Below, piece after piece: positions 15,649-23,798 of a DNA stretch of 27,818 bases. Within the stretch, counting starts at the first letter, position 1. Each line of letters begins with the position of its first letter. The position numbers and the translations under genes were made by a program. The notes under the pieces are model-generated. The model saw only the letters and a list, made by a program, of their open reading frames with translations. It ran no database searches and was not told where the DNA came from. The stretch lies in assembly GCA_964613745.1 (NCBI GenBank), contig CAZTJA010000034.1, forward strand, positions 1 through 27,818, in the 5' to 3' direction. Origin of the DNA: CAZTJA01 sp964613745 (GTDB lineage: Bacteria > Desulfobacterota > Desulfomonilia > Desulfomonilales > Desulfomonilaceae).

Positions 15649-15656
15649 TCCAGATC

Positions 15657-15697
15657 CTAATAAATAACGGGATGAACCGTGCGCGATTCATCCCGTT
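15657..15697 (-). terminator. Terminator or attenuator hairpin after nfnB
   Basis: A perfect 11-bp inverted repeat (AACGGGATGAA at 15666-15676 with TTCATCCCGTT at 15687-15697) with a ten-base loop starts 24 bases after the nfnB stop. On the minus strand it is followed by ATTTATTAGG, which is T-rich but not a pure T tract. It probably ends or weakens the nfnAB transcript before the small membrane protein gene. Confidence 0.7.
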
Positions 15698-15720
15698 CCA
15701 ACAGAGACTTTCTTGTGAAC

Positions 15721-17133
15721 TTAAATTCCGAAAGAATTTATCATGGACAGGGCCGCTTTTCTGCCTGCACCCATCGCCAAAATAACGGTTGCAGCGCCCG
15801 TAACTATATCGCCGCCGGCCCACACTCTGTCTCTAGAGGTTCTACCGGTCTCGACATCAGCCACGATGTTACCCCATTTGTTTGTTTCAAGATTCTTTGT
15901 GGAAGTGGGAACCAGGGGGTTTGCTCCATTACCGATAGATACGATTACGGTATCGCATTCGATATCGAAATACTCGTTTGTCGGAACCGGGCGTCTTCTC
16001 CCCGAAGCATCAGGTTCCCCCAGAGACATTTTCTGGCATTTTATTCCTACCGCCCATCCCGTATCATTGCCGATGATCTCAAGAGGAGCAGTAAGCAACT
16101 GGAACTTGATGCCTTCTTCTACTGCGTGATGCACTTCTTCGGATCTCGCCGGCAACTCCTCCATAGTCCTACGATAAACGATGGTCACGGATTCGGCTCC
16201 CAACCGCAGGGCGGTTCGGGCTGAGTCCATAGCAACGTTTCCACCGCCGAAAACGACGACACGGCGACCTTTGGCAACCGGGGTATCACTAGTCGGGAAT
16301 TGATAGGCCTTCATTAAATTCGCACGCGTCAAATACTCGTTTGCCGAATAAACACCATTGAGGTTTTCACCGGGGATTTTCAGGAATAACGGAGCTCCGG
16401 CTCCGGATGCAATAAATACGCTATCGTATTTCCTCTTCTCAAGCAGGTCATCCACGGTTTCAATTCGCCCAATGACCCAATTCGTCTTGAATTCTACGCC
16501 CATTCTACGGAGTTCTTCAACTTCAGCACGCACAATGGCTTTCGGCAATCGGAATTCGGGAATTCCGTAAACCAGCACTCCACCAAGCTCATGGAGAGCT
16601 TCAAAAACGGTAACGGCTACTCCCTTCTTAATGAGCGCACCTGCAAGAGTCAACCCTGCGGGACCTGAACCGACAACACCGACTTTCAGTCCCGTTGGTT
16701 TTCCCATTTCAGGAAGCTTGCCCTCATCGTGAACAGCGGCCCAATCAGCTACGAACCGTTCAAGGCGTCCGATTGCGCAGGGTTCACCTTTACCCTTTTT
16801 GTTGAGTACGCATTTGGCCTCACATTGGGATTCCTGGGGACAAACTCGGCCTGCTATTCTCGGAAGACTGTTCTTCTCTTTTACTTTCCAGGCCGCGTCA
16901 ATCAGCTTACCTTGTTTTACCAGTTCAATAAAATCCGGAATATCAACTTCGACGGGACAACCTGATTGGCAATACGGTTTTTTGCAATGAAGACACCTAC
17001 TTGCCTCCAACAATGCCAAGTCGTTGTCATAGCCCAAAGCCACTTCATAGAAATTGTGGGCTCTTTCTATGGCACTCTGCTCCGGCATTTTCTGGCGCGG
17101 AGCTTTTGGTTTTTTAACTTTTTCTTCGGACAT
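15721..17133 (-). CDS. nfnB: NfnB, large subunit of NADH-dependent ferredoxin:NADP+ oxidoreductase
   Basis: A 470-residue flavoprotein of the GltD-like family. N-terminal Fe-S ligands CLHCKKPYCQSGCP (about 47-60) and CPQESQCEAKC (about 97-107) bind two [4Fe-4S] clusters. The FAD Rossmann site VGVVGSGPAGL lies near 150-160 and the NADPH site VVVFGGGNVAMDSAR near 291-305. The C-terminal GGDIVTGAATVILAMGAGRKAA closes the FAD domain. A glutamate synthase small subunit looks the same in sequence, but the immediate upstream partner is NfnA and not GltB, so the bifurcating transhydrogenase is the right call (also annotated as sulfide dehydrogenase SudA). Its ATG overlaps the nfnA stop (TAATG). Role: couples NADH, ferredoxin and NADP(H) in the cytoplasm. 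Confidence 0.93.
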   Translation of the reverse strand: MSEEKVKKPKAPRQKMPEQSAIERAHNFYEVALGYDNDLALLEASRCLHCKKPYCQSGCPVEVDIPDFIELVKQGKLIDAAWKVKEKNSLPRIAGRVCPQESQCEAKCVLNKKGKGEPCAIGRLERFVADWAAVHDEGKLPEMGKPTGLKVGVVGSGPAGLTLAGALIKKGVAVTVFEALHELGGVLVYGIPEFRLPKAIVRAEVEELRRMGVEFKTNWVIGRIETVDDLLEKRKYDSVFIASGAGAPLFLKIPGENLNGVYSANEYLTRANLMKAYQFPTSDTPVAKGRRVVVFGGGNVAMDSARTALRLGAESVTIVYRRTMEELPARSEEVHHAVEEGIKFQLLTAPLEIIGNDTGWAVGIKCQKMSLGEPDASGRRRPVPTNEYFDIECDTVIVSIGNGANPLVPTSTKNLETNKWGNIVADVETGRTSRDRVWAGGDIVTGAATVILAMGAGRKAALSMINSFGI

Positions 17134-17993
17134 TAGCTACCTCCCGGGAACGTGCACTGGCAGCCTCTTTCCGTTTCACGGAATTTATTGAGCGCTATAA
17201 GCTCAGGCCCCTTGTACATGGCCAATCTCTTCATCAACAAGTCGAAATCTACCTGAAAACCATCAAATTCGGGTCCATCAACGCATCCAAACATGGTCTT
17301 CCCGTCTACTTCCACTCGACAGGCTCCGCACATGCCCGTTCCATCGACCATGATGGGGTTAAGGCTGACCACGGTGGGTATATTCGCCTTTTTCGTTACA
17401 TTAACAACCGCCCGCATCATCGGTACCGGCCCTATGGCGACGCAGAGATCGATCTGGTTACCTTTATCGATCATGTTCTGGAGCACCTGTGTGACAAAGC
17501 CGTGAACTCCGAATGAGCCGTCATCCGTAGCAATGACCAATTCGGTGCTGGCCTTCTTCATCTCTTCAGTCATGATCAAGAGGCCTTCTGTTCTAGCCCC
17601 GATAATGGTTGTGACGTGGTTTCCGATCTCGTGCATGGCCTTTGTGATCGGGTAAAGGGGAGCCACGCCGATGCCGCCCCCTACTCCGACTACGTTTCCG
17701 AATTTTTCGATGTGAGTCGGTTTGCCGAGGGGACCGCACAAATCAGCCAGTTTTTCACCTACACACATCGTGCCCATGTAATAGGTGGTCACGCCGACTT
17801 CCTGCCAAACCAGCGTGATTGTGCCCTTTTCCGGGTCCTTGTCTGCGACGGTCAGAGGTATCCTCTCACCTTCACTGTGAGTCCTTAAAATAATGAACTG
17901 ACCTGGTTGGTGTGCCTTGGCGATATCCGGAGCGGAGATGACGGCCCGATTAACACCGGGACCGATCCGCTCTTTCTCTAAGATTTCGAACAT
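17133..17993 (-). CDS. nfnA: NfnA, small FAD/[2Fe-2S] subunit of NADH-dependent ferredoxin:NADP+ oxidoreductase
   Basis: 286 residues in the ferredoxin-NADP reductase fold. FAD-binding RTHSEGERIPLTVAD lies near residues 37-51 and the nucleotide-binding VGVGGGIGVAPLYP near 103-116. The C-terminal [2Fe-2S] loop VDGTGMCGACRVEV has a further Cys in MFGCVDGPEFDG. The Asp in VDGTGMC fits the unusual Asp plus three Cys ligation reported for NfnA (recalled from the family structure). ATG 17993 has AGGAGG upstream at good spacing. It is the first gene of nfnAB, with one-base overlap to nfnB. Regulation is not visible; the upstream 340 bp contain an inverted repeat. Confidence 0.93.
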   Translation of the reverse strand: MFEILEKERIGPGVNRAVISAPDIAKAHQPGQFIILRTHSEGERIPLTVADKDPEKGTITLVWQEVGVTTYYMGTMCVGEKLADLCGPLGKPTHIEKFGNVVGVGGGIGVAPLYPITKAMHEIGNHVTTIIGARTEGLLIMTEEMKKASTELVIATDDGSFGVHGFVTQVLQNMIDKGNQIDLCVAIGPVPMMRAVVNVTKKANIPTVVSLNPIMVDGTGMCGACRVEVDGKTMFGCVDGPEFDGFQVDFDLLMKRLAMYKGPELIALNKFRETERGCQCTFPGGS

Positions 17994-18335
17994 CTAACGA
18001 AACCTCCTGAATTAAAGAGAGACTGAGGCAATCAAAGTGGATTTGATTGGATAGGATACGAATCGAGAAAACCGCAGTCATAAAACCTAGCATATTCAGG
18101 TGATTCGGATCAACTAAAATTCTGCAGCATGAAAAATTGATCGGCGGACTGTATAAATTTTTATGAATTGCGGCTTATGCTGAGGGCTCATCTATTGACG
18201 TCGTATGATGCCGGTGCACATGAATGAAATTTGAAACTCACCGGCATAAAAAACTCAAAAACATTGGCGTCTATTATTTATGGCTGACAGTATGAAGAGG
18301 AGGCGTCAAACTGGAGCAGGTTTCCAACCCTTGGC
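17994..18335. other. Intergenic region upstream of nfnA with an inverted repeat
   Basis: 342 bp without a gene. ATGCCGGTG (18208-18216) and CACCGGCAT (18239-18247) form a perfect nine-base inverted repeat 22 bases apart. The A run next to it on the plus strand has the wrong polarity for a terminator of the methyltransferase transcript. It may be a regulator site or an RNA structure. I see no convincing promoter for nfnA. Confidence 0.4.
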
Positions 18336-18956
18336 TCAGTCTTTCACGGCAGCCCCTACGATGCCGAACTTTGAACCGGTCTTTACACCAGGGGCAAGTC
18401 TCAATCCTACCTCGCTGAGCATACACAAAAAATCCTTACCGTAAAACCGATCGCTTCGGGGATGACGAAGCATCAATTTAAAAAGCGGATTGGCATACAG
18501 CGGAGGATAAATTTCCTCAAAGTAGAAGATGCCGCCTTGCTTGAGAACTCGTGAAATCTCACGTAGGCATTTTCTCCAATCGAGGACGTGGTGAATGATG
18601 CCGAAATTAATCACCGCATCAAAAGCAGCATCTGGATATGGAAGATCCTGAGCATCAGCCACATGGAACGACACTCTTTCACGATAATCAGCGGGTCTCA
18701 ATCGTATGGATCGTTGCACAAGAATTTCTTCAAGATCGAACGCCACCACCGATTCAAATCCCATGAGGTCGGTAGCAAGGCGCGCTCCCCTGCCTAAGCC
18801 GCATCCAATTTCAAGAGCGGATCCGAGCATTTTGGGTGGAGCAACTCGCAACCACTCCCGAACCTCACGTCGCTGAAAAAAGACTCGAACGGGGCTGTAG
18901 ATCCATACCCGTTCAGGCCAATTCATCAGCATGCTTTCTTTTTCTGCGAGATTCAC
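18336..18956 (-). CDS. Class I SAM-dependent methyltransferase
   Basis: Motif I is LEIGCGLGRGARLA. FDLEE follows as the ribose-binding acidic end of beta-2, then VADAQDLPYPDAAFDAVINFGIIHH (motifs II-III region) and LKQGGIFYFEEIY. This is the UbiE/MenG/Methyltransf_11 pattern, with about 206 residues. The frame extends upstream into the prenyltransferase gene, but GTG 18956 has GAGG nine bases upstream and begins 16 bases after that gene's stop, so it is the likely start. Being downstream of a UbiA-family prenyltransferase, it may methylate a prenylated quinone or lipid, but methylated small molecules of other kinds are equally possible. Confidence 0.85.
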   Translation of the reverse strand: MNLAEKESMLMNWPERVWIYSPVRVFFQRREVREWLRVAPPKMLGSALEIGCGLGRGARLATDLMGFESVVAFDLEEILVQRSIRLRPADYRERVSFHVADAQDLPYPDAAFDAVINFGIIHHVLDWRKCLREISRVLKQGGIFYFEEIYPPLYANPLFKLMLRHPRSDRFYGKDFLCMLSEVGLRLAPGVKTGSKFGIVGAAVKD

Positions 18957-18972
18957 GACTTGGACCCTCGAA

Positions 18973-19929
18973 CTATTTAAAAGGCAAGAGAATGGATAGA
19001 ACGACCAACAGGAGGAATGCTCCAGGCATGTAGCTGGCAGAATTGAATAGCTCCGCAGCGTTTTCCGGCGATGGGTTGGCATAGACCCTGCGTGCCGGCG
19101 ACAATAGTAGCTTCCATGCTATGAGGACTGCTCCAAATAGGTAAATCGGCCCCACCCCTGCCCCTGATTGCCAATAAATTGCAATTGCGGCAGGGACGGC
19201 CATTGCTATGCCGACCAGTAGGAAAAAAACCGATTCATTTATGCCCAGAACGGTAGTGGTTGTTCGCGCCGCTACGTTTCGATCATCTTCCGTGTCGATT
19301 ATATCATTGGCAATATTTTGCCCTCCCACTTCCCATGCAGCCAACCAAATAGCGAGTAGTGCAAGGAACGACGGATCCGGATAAGGAACAACGGCGAATA
19401 CTCCTGCAAGACCTCCCGAAACTTTAACAATCACGGAAGGAACGATCTTGAGGTGGGTTATTTTTAGCAGCTTGCAATAGAGGATTTCCATTCCTGAAGA
19501 GACAATGAAAATCAATGCACAAACCGGATTTAGCCACCAAGCCCCGGCCAACGCTATAAGCGCCCATAACCCAAACCAGTACAATGCGCTTCGATAAGGC
19601 AGTTTGCCTTGAGCTATTGGGTGCCTCGCAATAAGCCCGTCAACATCGAATCTGTCATTTTGAGAATTCTGCAGACGTAATCTCTCGGAATCGACCTTGT
19701 AATCGACAATATCATTGAGAGCATACACTGCGGTATACCCGGCAAAAGCTGTGATCAAGCCAATGATTACAATAGAGAGAGGAGGGAAATGTCCCAGATA
19801 CAGCAGAGCCGCCATTGCGGGGGTAGCCATATCCAGTAATCCATGAGGAGTCCTCGAAAGGGCAAAATAGAGACGTATGTTTACTGATGCGGGCCTTCCC
19901 GAATTCGGGAGCTCGGCTGCTTGCTCCAT
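18973..19929 (-). CDS. UbiA-family membrane prenyltransferase
   Basis: 318 residues with eight to nine hydrophobic helices and both Asp-rich metal/diphosphate motifs: N72DIVDYKVD80 and N208DIIDTEDD216. These define UbiA prenyltransferases (4-hydroxybenzoate, menaquinone, heme O, chlorophyll and archaeal-lipid-type enzymes). Which acceptor is used cannot be told from sequence. A cytochrome b5-like gene upstream and a methyltransferase downstream suggest a redox-lipid or quinone modification set. ATG 19929 is preceded by AGAGGT and lies 15 bp after the upstream gene; the methyltransferase start is 16 bp further on. Clearly one operon. Confidence 0.88.
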   Translation of the reverse strand: MEQAAELPNSGRPASVNIRLYFALSRTPHGLLDMATPAMAALLYLGHFPPLSIVIIGLITAFAGYTAVYALNDIVDYKVDSERLRLQNSQNDRFDVDGLIARHPIAQGKLPYRSALYWFGLWALIALAGAWWLNPVCALIFIVSSGMEILYCKLLKITHLKIVPSVIVKVSGGLAGVFAVVPYPDPSFLALLAIWLAAWEVGGQNIANDIIDTEDDRNVAARTTTTVLGINESVFFLLVGIAMAVPAAIAIYWQSGAGVGPIYLFGAVLIAWKLLLSPARRVYANPSPENAAELFNSASYMPGAFLLLVVLSILLPFK

Positions 19930-19944
19930 CGAAACCTCTACATT

Positions 19945-20658
19945 TTATTCATAAGGGAAAGTTAACTTTCCGCCCAAGAAACCAATTCTACTTACAATTA
20001 CGGCCAACACGACCAGCATGATAGTGTACAGAATCACCAATGGATCACTAATGTTGAGTGGAGATGTAATTACAAAAAACCTCAATCCAACAGACGCGAA
20101 CCCTAGCAGCAGTGACATCCATGCAAATCTACGTTTGGCACGAATAGTGGGATTATCGAATGCGTCATAGTTGACCCACCACGTCAAATAACCCGTAAGT
20201 ATAGCAGCAGGAATAGTGATTGCTCCAACGCATAAGCTGAGAAAAGCCGCCCATTCCGTAGCGGCCGATCCGAATACAAACGCAGCAACTTGGAAAACAG
20301 GAGCTACCATAAGCAGACCTAAGGGGAAATGCACAACTGCAGGATGTGGGTGGCGTCTAAAAAAAGGGAAACGTTCAAGAAGCGTTTCGACCTGACCGCG
20401 TAAACCCGGCTGAGGCTCTTTTCTGAACTCCTGGAGCATCCCAACCATCTGAAATCGATCCAAAACATCGGCGCCGTGCGGTGCCGATTTGATGTCTTCA
20501 CTTAGATCCTCACCGGCTTGATGGCGCTTCATATGGGATCCTTGGGGCCATCGTTTGCTTTCGGTTACATCGTAAATCTTGCCGTTTACCGACACAAATG
20601 CAGACTTGCCGGCCTTGCCGTTGTACTGTCCGAGTTCCGTTTTATCATATACTTTCAC
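19945..20658 (-). CDS. Cytochrome b5-like heme-binding domain fused to a DUF2231-type membrane domain
   Basis: The GTG start at 20658 has AGGAG seven bases upstream. Residues 1-75 are a cytochrome b5-like heme/steroid-binding domain: VYDKTELGQYNG, AFVSVNGKIYDVTESKRW, and two candidate heme histidines in SHMKRHQAGEDLSE and SAPHGADVLDRF. After a linker, residues 105-237 contain HPHPAVVHFPLGLLM, the DUF2231 signature, and four membrane helices, so a membrane-bound b-type heme protein facing the cytoplasm is likely. It is the first gene of an operon with the UbiA prenyltransferase and a methyltransferase. The electron donor and acceptor are unknown. Confidence 0.82.
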   Translation of the reverse strand: MKVYDKTELGQYNGKAGKSAFVSVNGKIYDVTESKRWPQGSHMKRHQAGEDLSEDIKSAPHGADVLDRFQMVGMLQEFRKEPQPGLRGQVETLLERFPFFRRHPHPAVVHFPLGLLMVAPVFQVAAFVFGSAATEWAAFLSLCVGAITIPAAILTGYLTWWVNYDAFDNPTIRAKRRFAWMSLLLGFASVGLRFFVITSPLNISDPLVILYTIMLVVLAVIVSRIGFLGGKLTFPYE

Positions 20659-20833
20659 GGCTGATCTCCTGGTATGCTCAGGGCCAAATACCGCGTAGTT
20701 AAAGCTCGCATTTCACTATGCATAGGTGAAGAATAAACAAATTTAAAAACAATTACTATGACACGTGCACCAGTAAAAGTATTTACAATTCAAATATGCT
20801 CGGCAAATCAATCAAAATTAAGAATACATTCAA

Positions 20834-21160
20834 TTATAGGAGAGCCTGGAGTTTCCAGGTATTTTCACTAACTCTCTTGCTGATGGTGAAGGCTTCGACC
20901 GATACTTCCGTTTTTTCCGGTCTACGCAAAACTCTTTGCGGAAGAATCTCAAAACAGTCGCACTGGTCATCACATAAATCATGAACGACAGTGACTATCA
21001 TCTGCAACCCGGAATTCACATAAATTGCCTGATTCCCTTCAAATATATGAGGGTATCTTGGGTTTCCGGATTTTTCGGCTTTTTCAAGTTTTTCGGCTTT
21101 ATTTATCGGCTGAGAATAAGGTTTATCGGAACACCCGGAACAACTTTTACATCCGGCCAT
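20834..21160 (-). CDS. Small Cys-rich protein of unknown function downstream of dnaX
   Basis: 108 residues, not recognised. The N-terminus has MAGCKSCSGCSDK, a CxxCxxC arrangement that could bind metal or an Fe-S centre, followed by a Lys/Glu-rich stretch. Two more cysteines follow in DLCDDQCDCFEIL around residue 65. The middle (NQAIYVNSGLQMIVTVVHDL) looks like beta strands. ATG 21160 has AAGGGA upstream. It lies 96 bp after dnaX, in the place where many bacteria have ybaB/recR, which it does not resemble. Confidence 0.6.
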   Translation of the reverse strand: MAGCKSCSGCSDKPYSQPINKAEKLEKAEKSGNPRYPHIFEGNQAIYVNSGLQMIVTVVHDLCDDQCDCFEILPQRVLRRPEKTEVSVEAFTISKRVSENTWKLQALL

Positions 21161-21256
21161 AAAATTCCCTTTCTTTTAAACTTTTTGGTCAAACGTGAAC
21201 TGCACTCTACAAACCTAAAAGATTCAGATGCTTCCTGTCAAGCCCGATACACAAGA

Positions 21257-23020
21257 TTATGAATTATCTACCGCAAATTCCGTTTTCTTGCGGGGTCTCT
21301 GTGGGTCCAAGACAACCACATCCTCGATATGGCTGCCCTCGAATTCGTTCAAAACGGCGTTCACCACTGAATTTTCCAACGCCTGTTTCAGTAAAGCTCG
21401 TTTGTAATCGGTTGTTCCATCAGGCTCATCCTTGTACGATGCCTCTACTTTTAACGGCGTCTGTTCAGTCAAAACGAGCAGCTTTATGCTTATACACCCG
21501 AAAAGATCCTCGAATGTTTGCCGGACCGAATCCCTGGACTCAAGTATCGTTTCAAAGGAATTCTTGTATACTGCCTTGTGGAAACCAAGCTCAATTTCAT
21601 CAGGTCCGGCGGACAAGAGTGCTCCATGCTCCAATAATTGGGCGGCCATGTGCTCGCCCATCTGTGTCAACTTACCTTTGAGATTTGACCAGATCTCTTC
21701 CGGATCATTGGAAGCTAAAGGGGTGATTTGCGTGATTCTAAACCCTGAATCAGGAACGGCCGGTTTATTTAGTGCCTCGTCCTCTTGGTTTTGACTGCCA
21801 AAAGGTCTTTTTTTTTCTTCAGCTGCTGAAGCCCGTGCGCCGCGAATGGGCTGTGGTGGCTCCGGTAGATCACCCGATTCAATGAATTTGAGAAGTTTAG
21901 CCAAATCCATTATTCGAGGTGCATGGGCCAGCTTTAAAACCAGCATCTCCAGCGCGGTAATTGGATTGGAAGCTCGCTTGATTTCTGATTCACTTTTTAC
22001 GAGAGTAGCGAAAATGTTCTGAAACTCTTCAAGGCCGGCCGAACGACAAATCTCTTCCATCCTTTGAATTTCCGAAACCGGAGCGTCTATAAGACCTGCA
22101 GGCCTGTTTTCTCCCGGCATAGCTTTCACTACGGCCAAATCACGAACATATTGCGTTATATCCAAAAAGAACTGCTCAGGGTCGTATCCCTCCCTAAACA
22201 CCGCATTGATCACTTCAAACGCTCTCTTTGGATCCCGCTCAATCACGGCTTCGACAAGACCGGCGAAGGACTCTCTACCGGAAATTCCCAGGATCGAAGT
22301 GACTTCCGCTACATTTATGACTCCCGATGAGAACGCAATCACCTGATCTAGAAGACTAAGCGCATCTCTGAAGGATCCACGCGCCTCACGAGCCACTAAG
22401 GTCAGAGCCTCCGGTTCGGCTTGCAGTCCCTCTTTTTCCATGATTGCCGTGAGACCTGAACTAATTTCCTGAATGGAAATAGTACGAAAATTATACCTTT
22501 GGCAGCGTGAGTTGATTGTCGCGGGTACCTTGTGAGATTCAGTGGTGGCGAATATGAACTTCGCATGAAGAGGAGGTTCTTCCAATGTCTTTAAAAGAGC
22601 ATTAAAGGCATTGATGGAAATCATATGAACTTCATCGATTATAATTATTTTGAAACGGGAGCCGGCAGGCGGATACTTGATATTTTCGTTAATCTCCCTG
22701 ACATTTTCTACCGAGGTATTCGAGGCACCGTCGATCTCTTGCACATCAACGCTAATCCCTGCCGCAATTTCTTTGCATGAAGTGCATTGGTTGCACGGAT
22801 TGGCATCATTATCGGAGCGACCTGTGCAATTAAGCGATTTGGCAAGAATTCGTGCAACTGTGGTCTTGCCAACCCCCCTTACCCCGCAAAATAGGAAGGC
22901 ATGTCCTACTCTGCCGCTAATAATTGAGTTGGCGAGAGTCTTTATAACGTGGTCCTGACCCACCACATCGGAAAAAATCGACGGTCTGTATTTTCGTGCA
23001 AGTACTAAATAGGGGGGCAT
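21257..23020 (-). CDS. dnaX: DNA polymerase III subunits gamma and tau (DnaX)
   Basis: 587 residues. The AAA+ clamp-loader motifs are all present: GVRGVGKTTVARILAKSLNC (Walker A), zinc ligands in PCNQCTSC with the Cys of SLNC, IIIDEVHMISINAFNALLKT (Walker B), ATTESHKVPATINSRC (sensor 1 and SRC Arg finger). Domain III ends near residue 375, followed by a linker (400-440) and the tau-specific C-terminal region. The linker contains an A9 tract in codons 402-405 that can yield a shorter gamma form by slippage. The start is ATG 23020. Just upstream on the same strand is the 4.5S RNA gene, probably on the same transcript. Role: clamp loader at the replication fork. Confidence 0.95.
   Translation of the reverse strand: MPPYLVLARKYRPSIFSDVVGQDHVIKTLANSIISGRVGHAFLFCGVRGVGKTTVARILAKSLNCTGRSDNDANPCNQCTSCKEIAAGISVDVQEIDGASNTSVENVREINENIKYPPAGSRFKIIIIDEVHMISINAFNALLKTLEEPPLHAKFIFATTESHKVPATINSRCQRYNFRTISIQEISSGLTAIMEKEGLQAEPEALTLVAREARGSFRDALSLLDQVIAFSSGVINVAEVTSILGISGRESFAGLVEAVIERDPKRAFEVINAVFREGYDPEQFFLDITQYVRDLAVVKAMPGENRPAGLIDAPVSEIQRMEEICRSAGLEEFQNIFATLVKSESEIKRASNPITALEMLVLKLAHAPRIMDLAKLLKFIESGDLPEPPQPIRGARASAAEEKKRPFGSQNQEDEALNKPAVPDSGFRITQITPLASNDPEEIWSNLKGKLTQMGEHMAAQLLEHGALLSAGPDEIELGFHKAVYKNSFETILESRDSVRQTFEDLFGCISIKLLVLTEQTPLKVEASYKDEPDGTTDYKRALLKQALENSVVNAVLNEFEGSHIEDVVVLDPQRPRKKTEFAVDNS
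21806..21831 (-). promoter_or_regulatory. Slippage/frameshift site in dnaX (A9 tract with adjacent hairpin)
   Basis: In the dnaX message nine consecutive A residues (21808-21816) follow directly after the perfect six-pair hairpin CTTCAG-CAG-CTGAAG (21817-21831). One extra A puts translation in a frame ending at codon 419 (418 residues); one A fewer ends after 416. Both are close to E. coli gamma (431). Thermus thermophilus dnaX makes gamma by transcriptional slippage on such an A9 run, and E. coli uses ribosomal -1 frameshifting on A6G. The position in the linker before the tau domain is right. Confidence 0.68.
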
Positions 23021-23044
23021 TGTTAAGAGCTTGAGATCGGATTA

Positions 23045-23164
23045 CGCGCCCGTAATCGGCAGCCGGATGCGGGCCGACCCCCGAGATTACTTCCGCTGCT
23101 TCTTTCCAGACCTGACGGGTTCAGTAACTCCAGGTCGCCCAACCGACCGCCGATTATGGGCGCG
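23045..23164 (-). ncRNA. ffs: Signal recognition particle 4.5S RNA
   Basis: The minus strand contains GTCAGGTCTGGAAAGAAGCAGC, split here as the Ffh-binding parts CAGGTCTGGAA and AGAAGCAGC, the conserved GGAA tetraloop with the asymmetric loop of domain IV. The ends pair over 16 positions with one mismatch: CGCGCCCATAATCGGC (5', 23149-23164) with GCCGATTACGGGCGCG (3', 23045-23060). Length is about 120 nt, close to the 114 nt of E. coli 4.5S RNA. It targets membrane proteins with Ffh/FtsY. It lies just upstream of dnaX, on the same strand, behind a strong promoter. Exact ends are inferred from the terminal stem. Confidence 0.92.
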
Positions 23165-23238
23165 TATGTTAAGTCGCTGCGCTTTATTGCGAGATTCGGC
23201 AAAGAGCTGATAATTTCACTCTTGTTACCGATCAGGTG

Positions 23239-23267
23239 AGTATAAAAACCAAACAAGATGCTGTCAA
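23239..23267 (-). promoter_or_regulatory. Strong sigma-70-type promoter for 4.5S RNA and dnaX
   Basis: TTGACA (23262-23267) and TATACT (23239-23244) are separated by exactly 17 bp on the minus strand. The start would be near 23232, leaving about 68 nt of leader before the 4.5S stem, so 5' processing is implied. It is the best promoter match in the window, as expected for a stable RNA. Confidence 0.8.
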
Positions 23268-23299
23268 CCTTCTCATGTTGTTTTGCTGATCCACCAAAT

Positions 23300-23758
23300 T
23301 CAGTCCGCGAGAAATTTCGGCGGCAGGGTTCCCAAAGAAAAATCAGGTAGAACGATCAAGGTGCTCGTTCCATGAGCCAAAATCTTACCCTTTTCGTTCA
23401 GTACCTCTGCCTCTCCTAAACCCAATGTTTTGCCAAGTTTGATTCTTCGTCCTCTAGCTACGAGTTTTCCCGCCTTGGCAGGAGCCAAATAATTGAGCTT
23501 CAGATCGACGGACGTCATACCGAATTTTTCGTCAATTTCAGGGTATACCGCCCAAAAAGCCGCTGCATCAATTAAAGTACTGAAAACCCCTCCATGAACT
23601 ACTCCGAACGGCTGAAGATGCTTCGTCTCAACTAGAATTTCCAAATCCGAGGAGCCAATATCAAAATCCAACAATCTCATGGACATCAGTTGAAAATAAG
23701 GACTAGCATTCACTACAACACTGGTCTCCTTGACATATTCGGGGTTTATCCTGGGCAT
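23300..23758 (-). CDS. PaaI-type hotdog-fold thioesterase
   Basis: About 152 residues. The hotdog signature is FGVVHGGVFSTLIDAAAFWAV, where HGG and the acidic Asp in the central helix form the thioesterase site, followed by VDLKLNYLAPAKAGKLVARGR and the final strand HGTSTLIVLP. The frame opens at 23788, but GAGAGGG lies six bases before the ATG at 23758, so this start is preferred. Family role: hydrolysis of acyl-CoA, often aromatic or short-chain, in the cytoplasm. It is 40 bp downstream of the radical SAM gene and on the same strand; no functional link is evident. Confidence 0.87.
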   Translation of the reverse strand: MPRINPEYVKETSVVVNASPYFQLMSMRLLDFDIGSSDLEILVETKHLQPFGVVHGGVFSTLIDAAAFWAVYPEIDEKFGMTSVDLKLNYLAPAKAGKLVARGRRIKLGKTLGLGEAEVLNEKGKILAHGTSTLIVLPDFSLGTLPPKFLAD

Positions 23759-23798
23759 CCACATCCCTCTCAAGATTTCACGGTACAACTTGTATAGA

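Noticed and set aside
15721..17133. Glutamate synthase small subunit (GltD)
   Set aside because: Sequence alone would allow it, but the overlapping partner is NfnA and no large GltB gene is nearby.
18208..18250. Terminator of the methyltransferase operon
   Set aside because: The A run follows the repeat on the plus strand; the minus-strand transcript would have its U run before the stem, not after it.
23023..23256. 77-residue minus-strand open frame upstream of dnaX
   Set aside because: It lies over the 4.5S RNA, whose conserved core and terminal stem explain the sequence.
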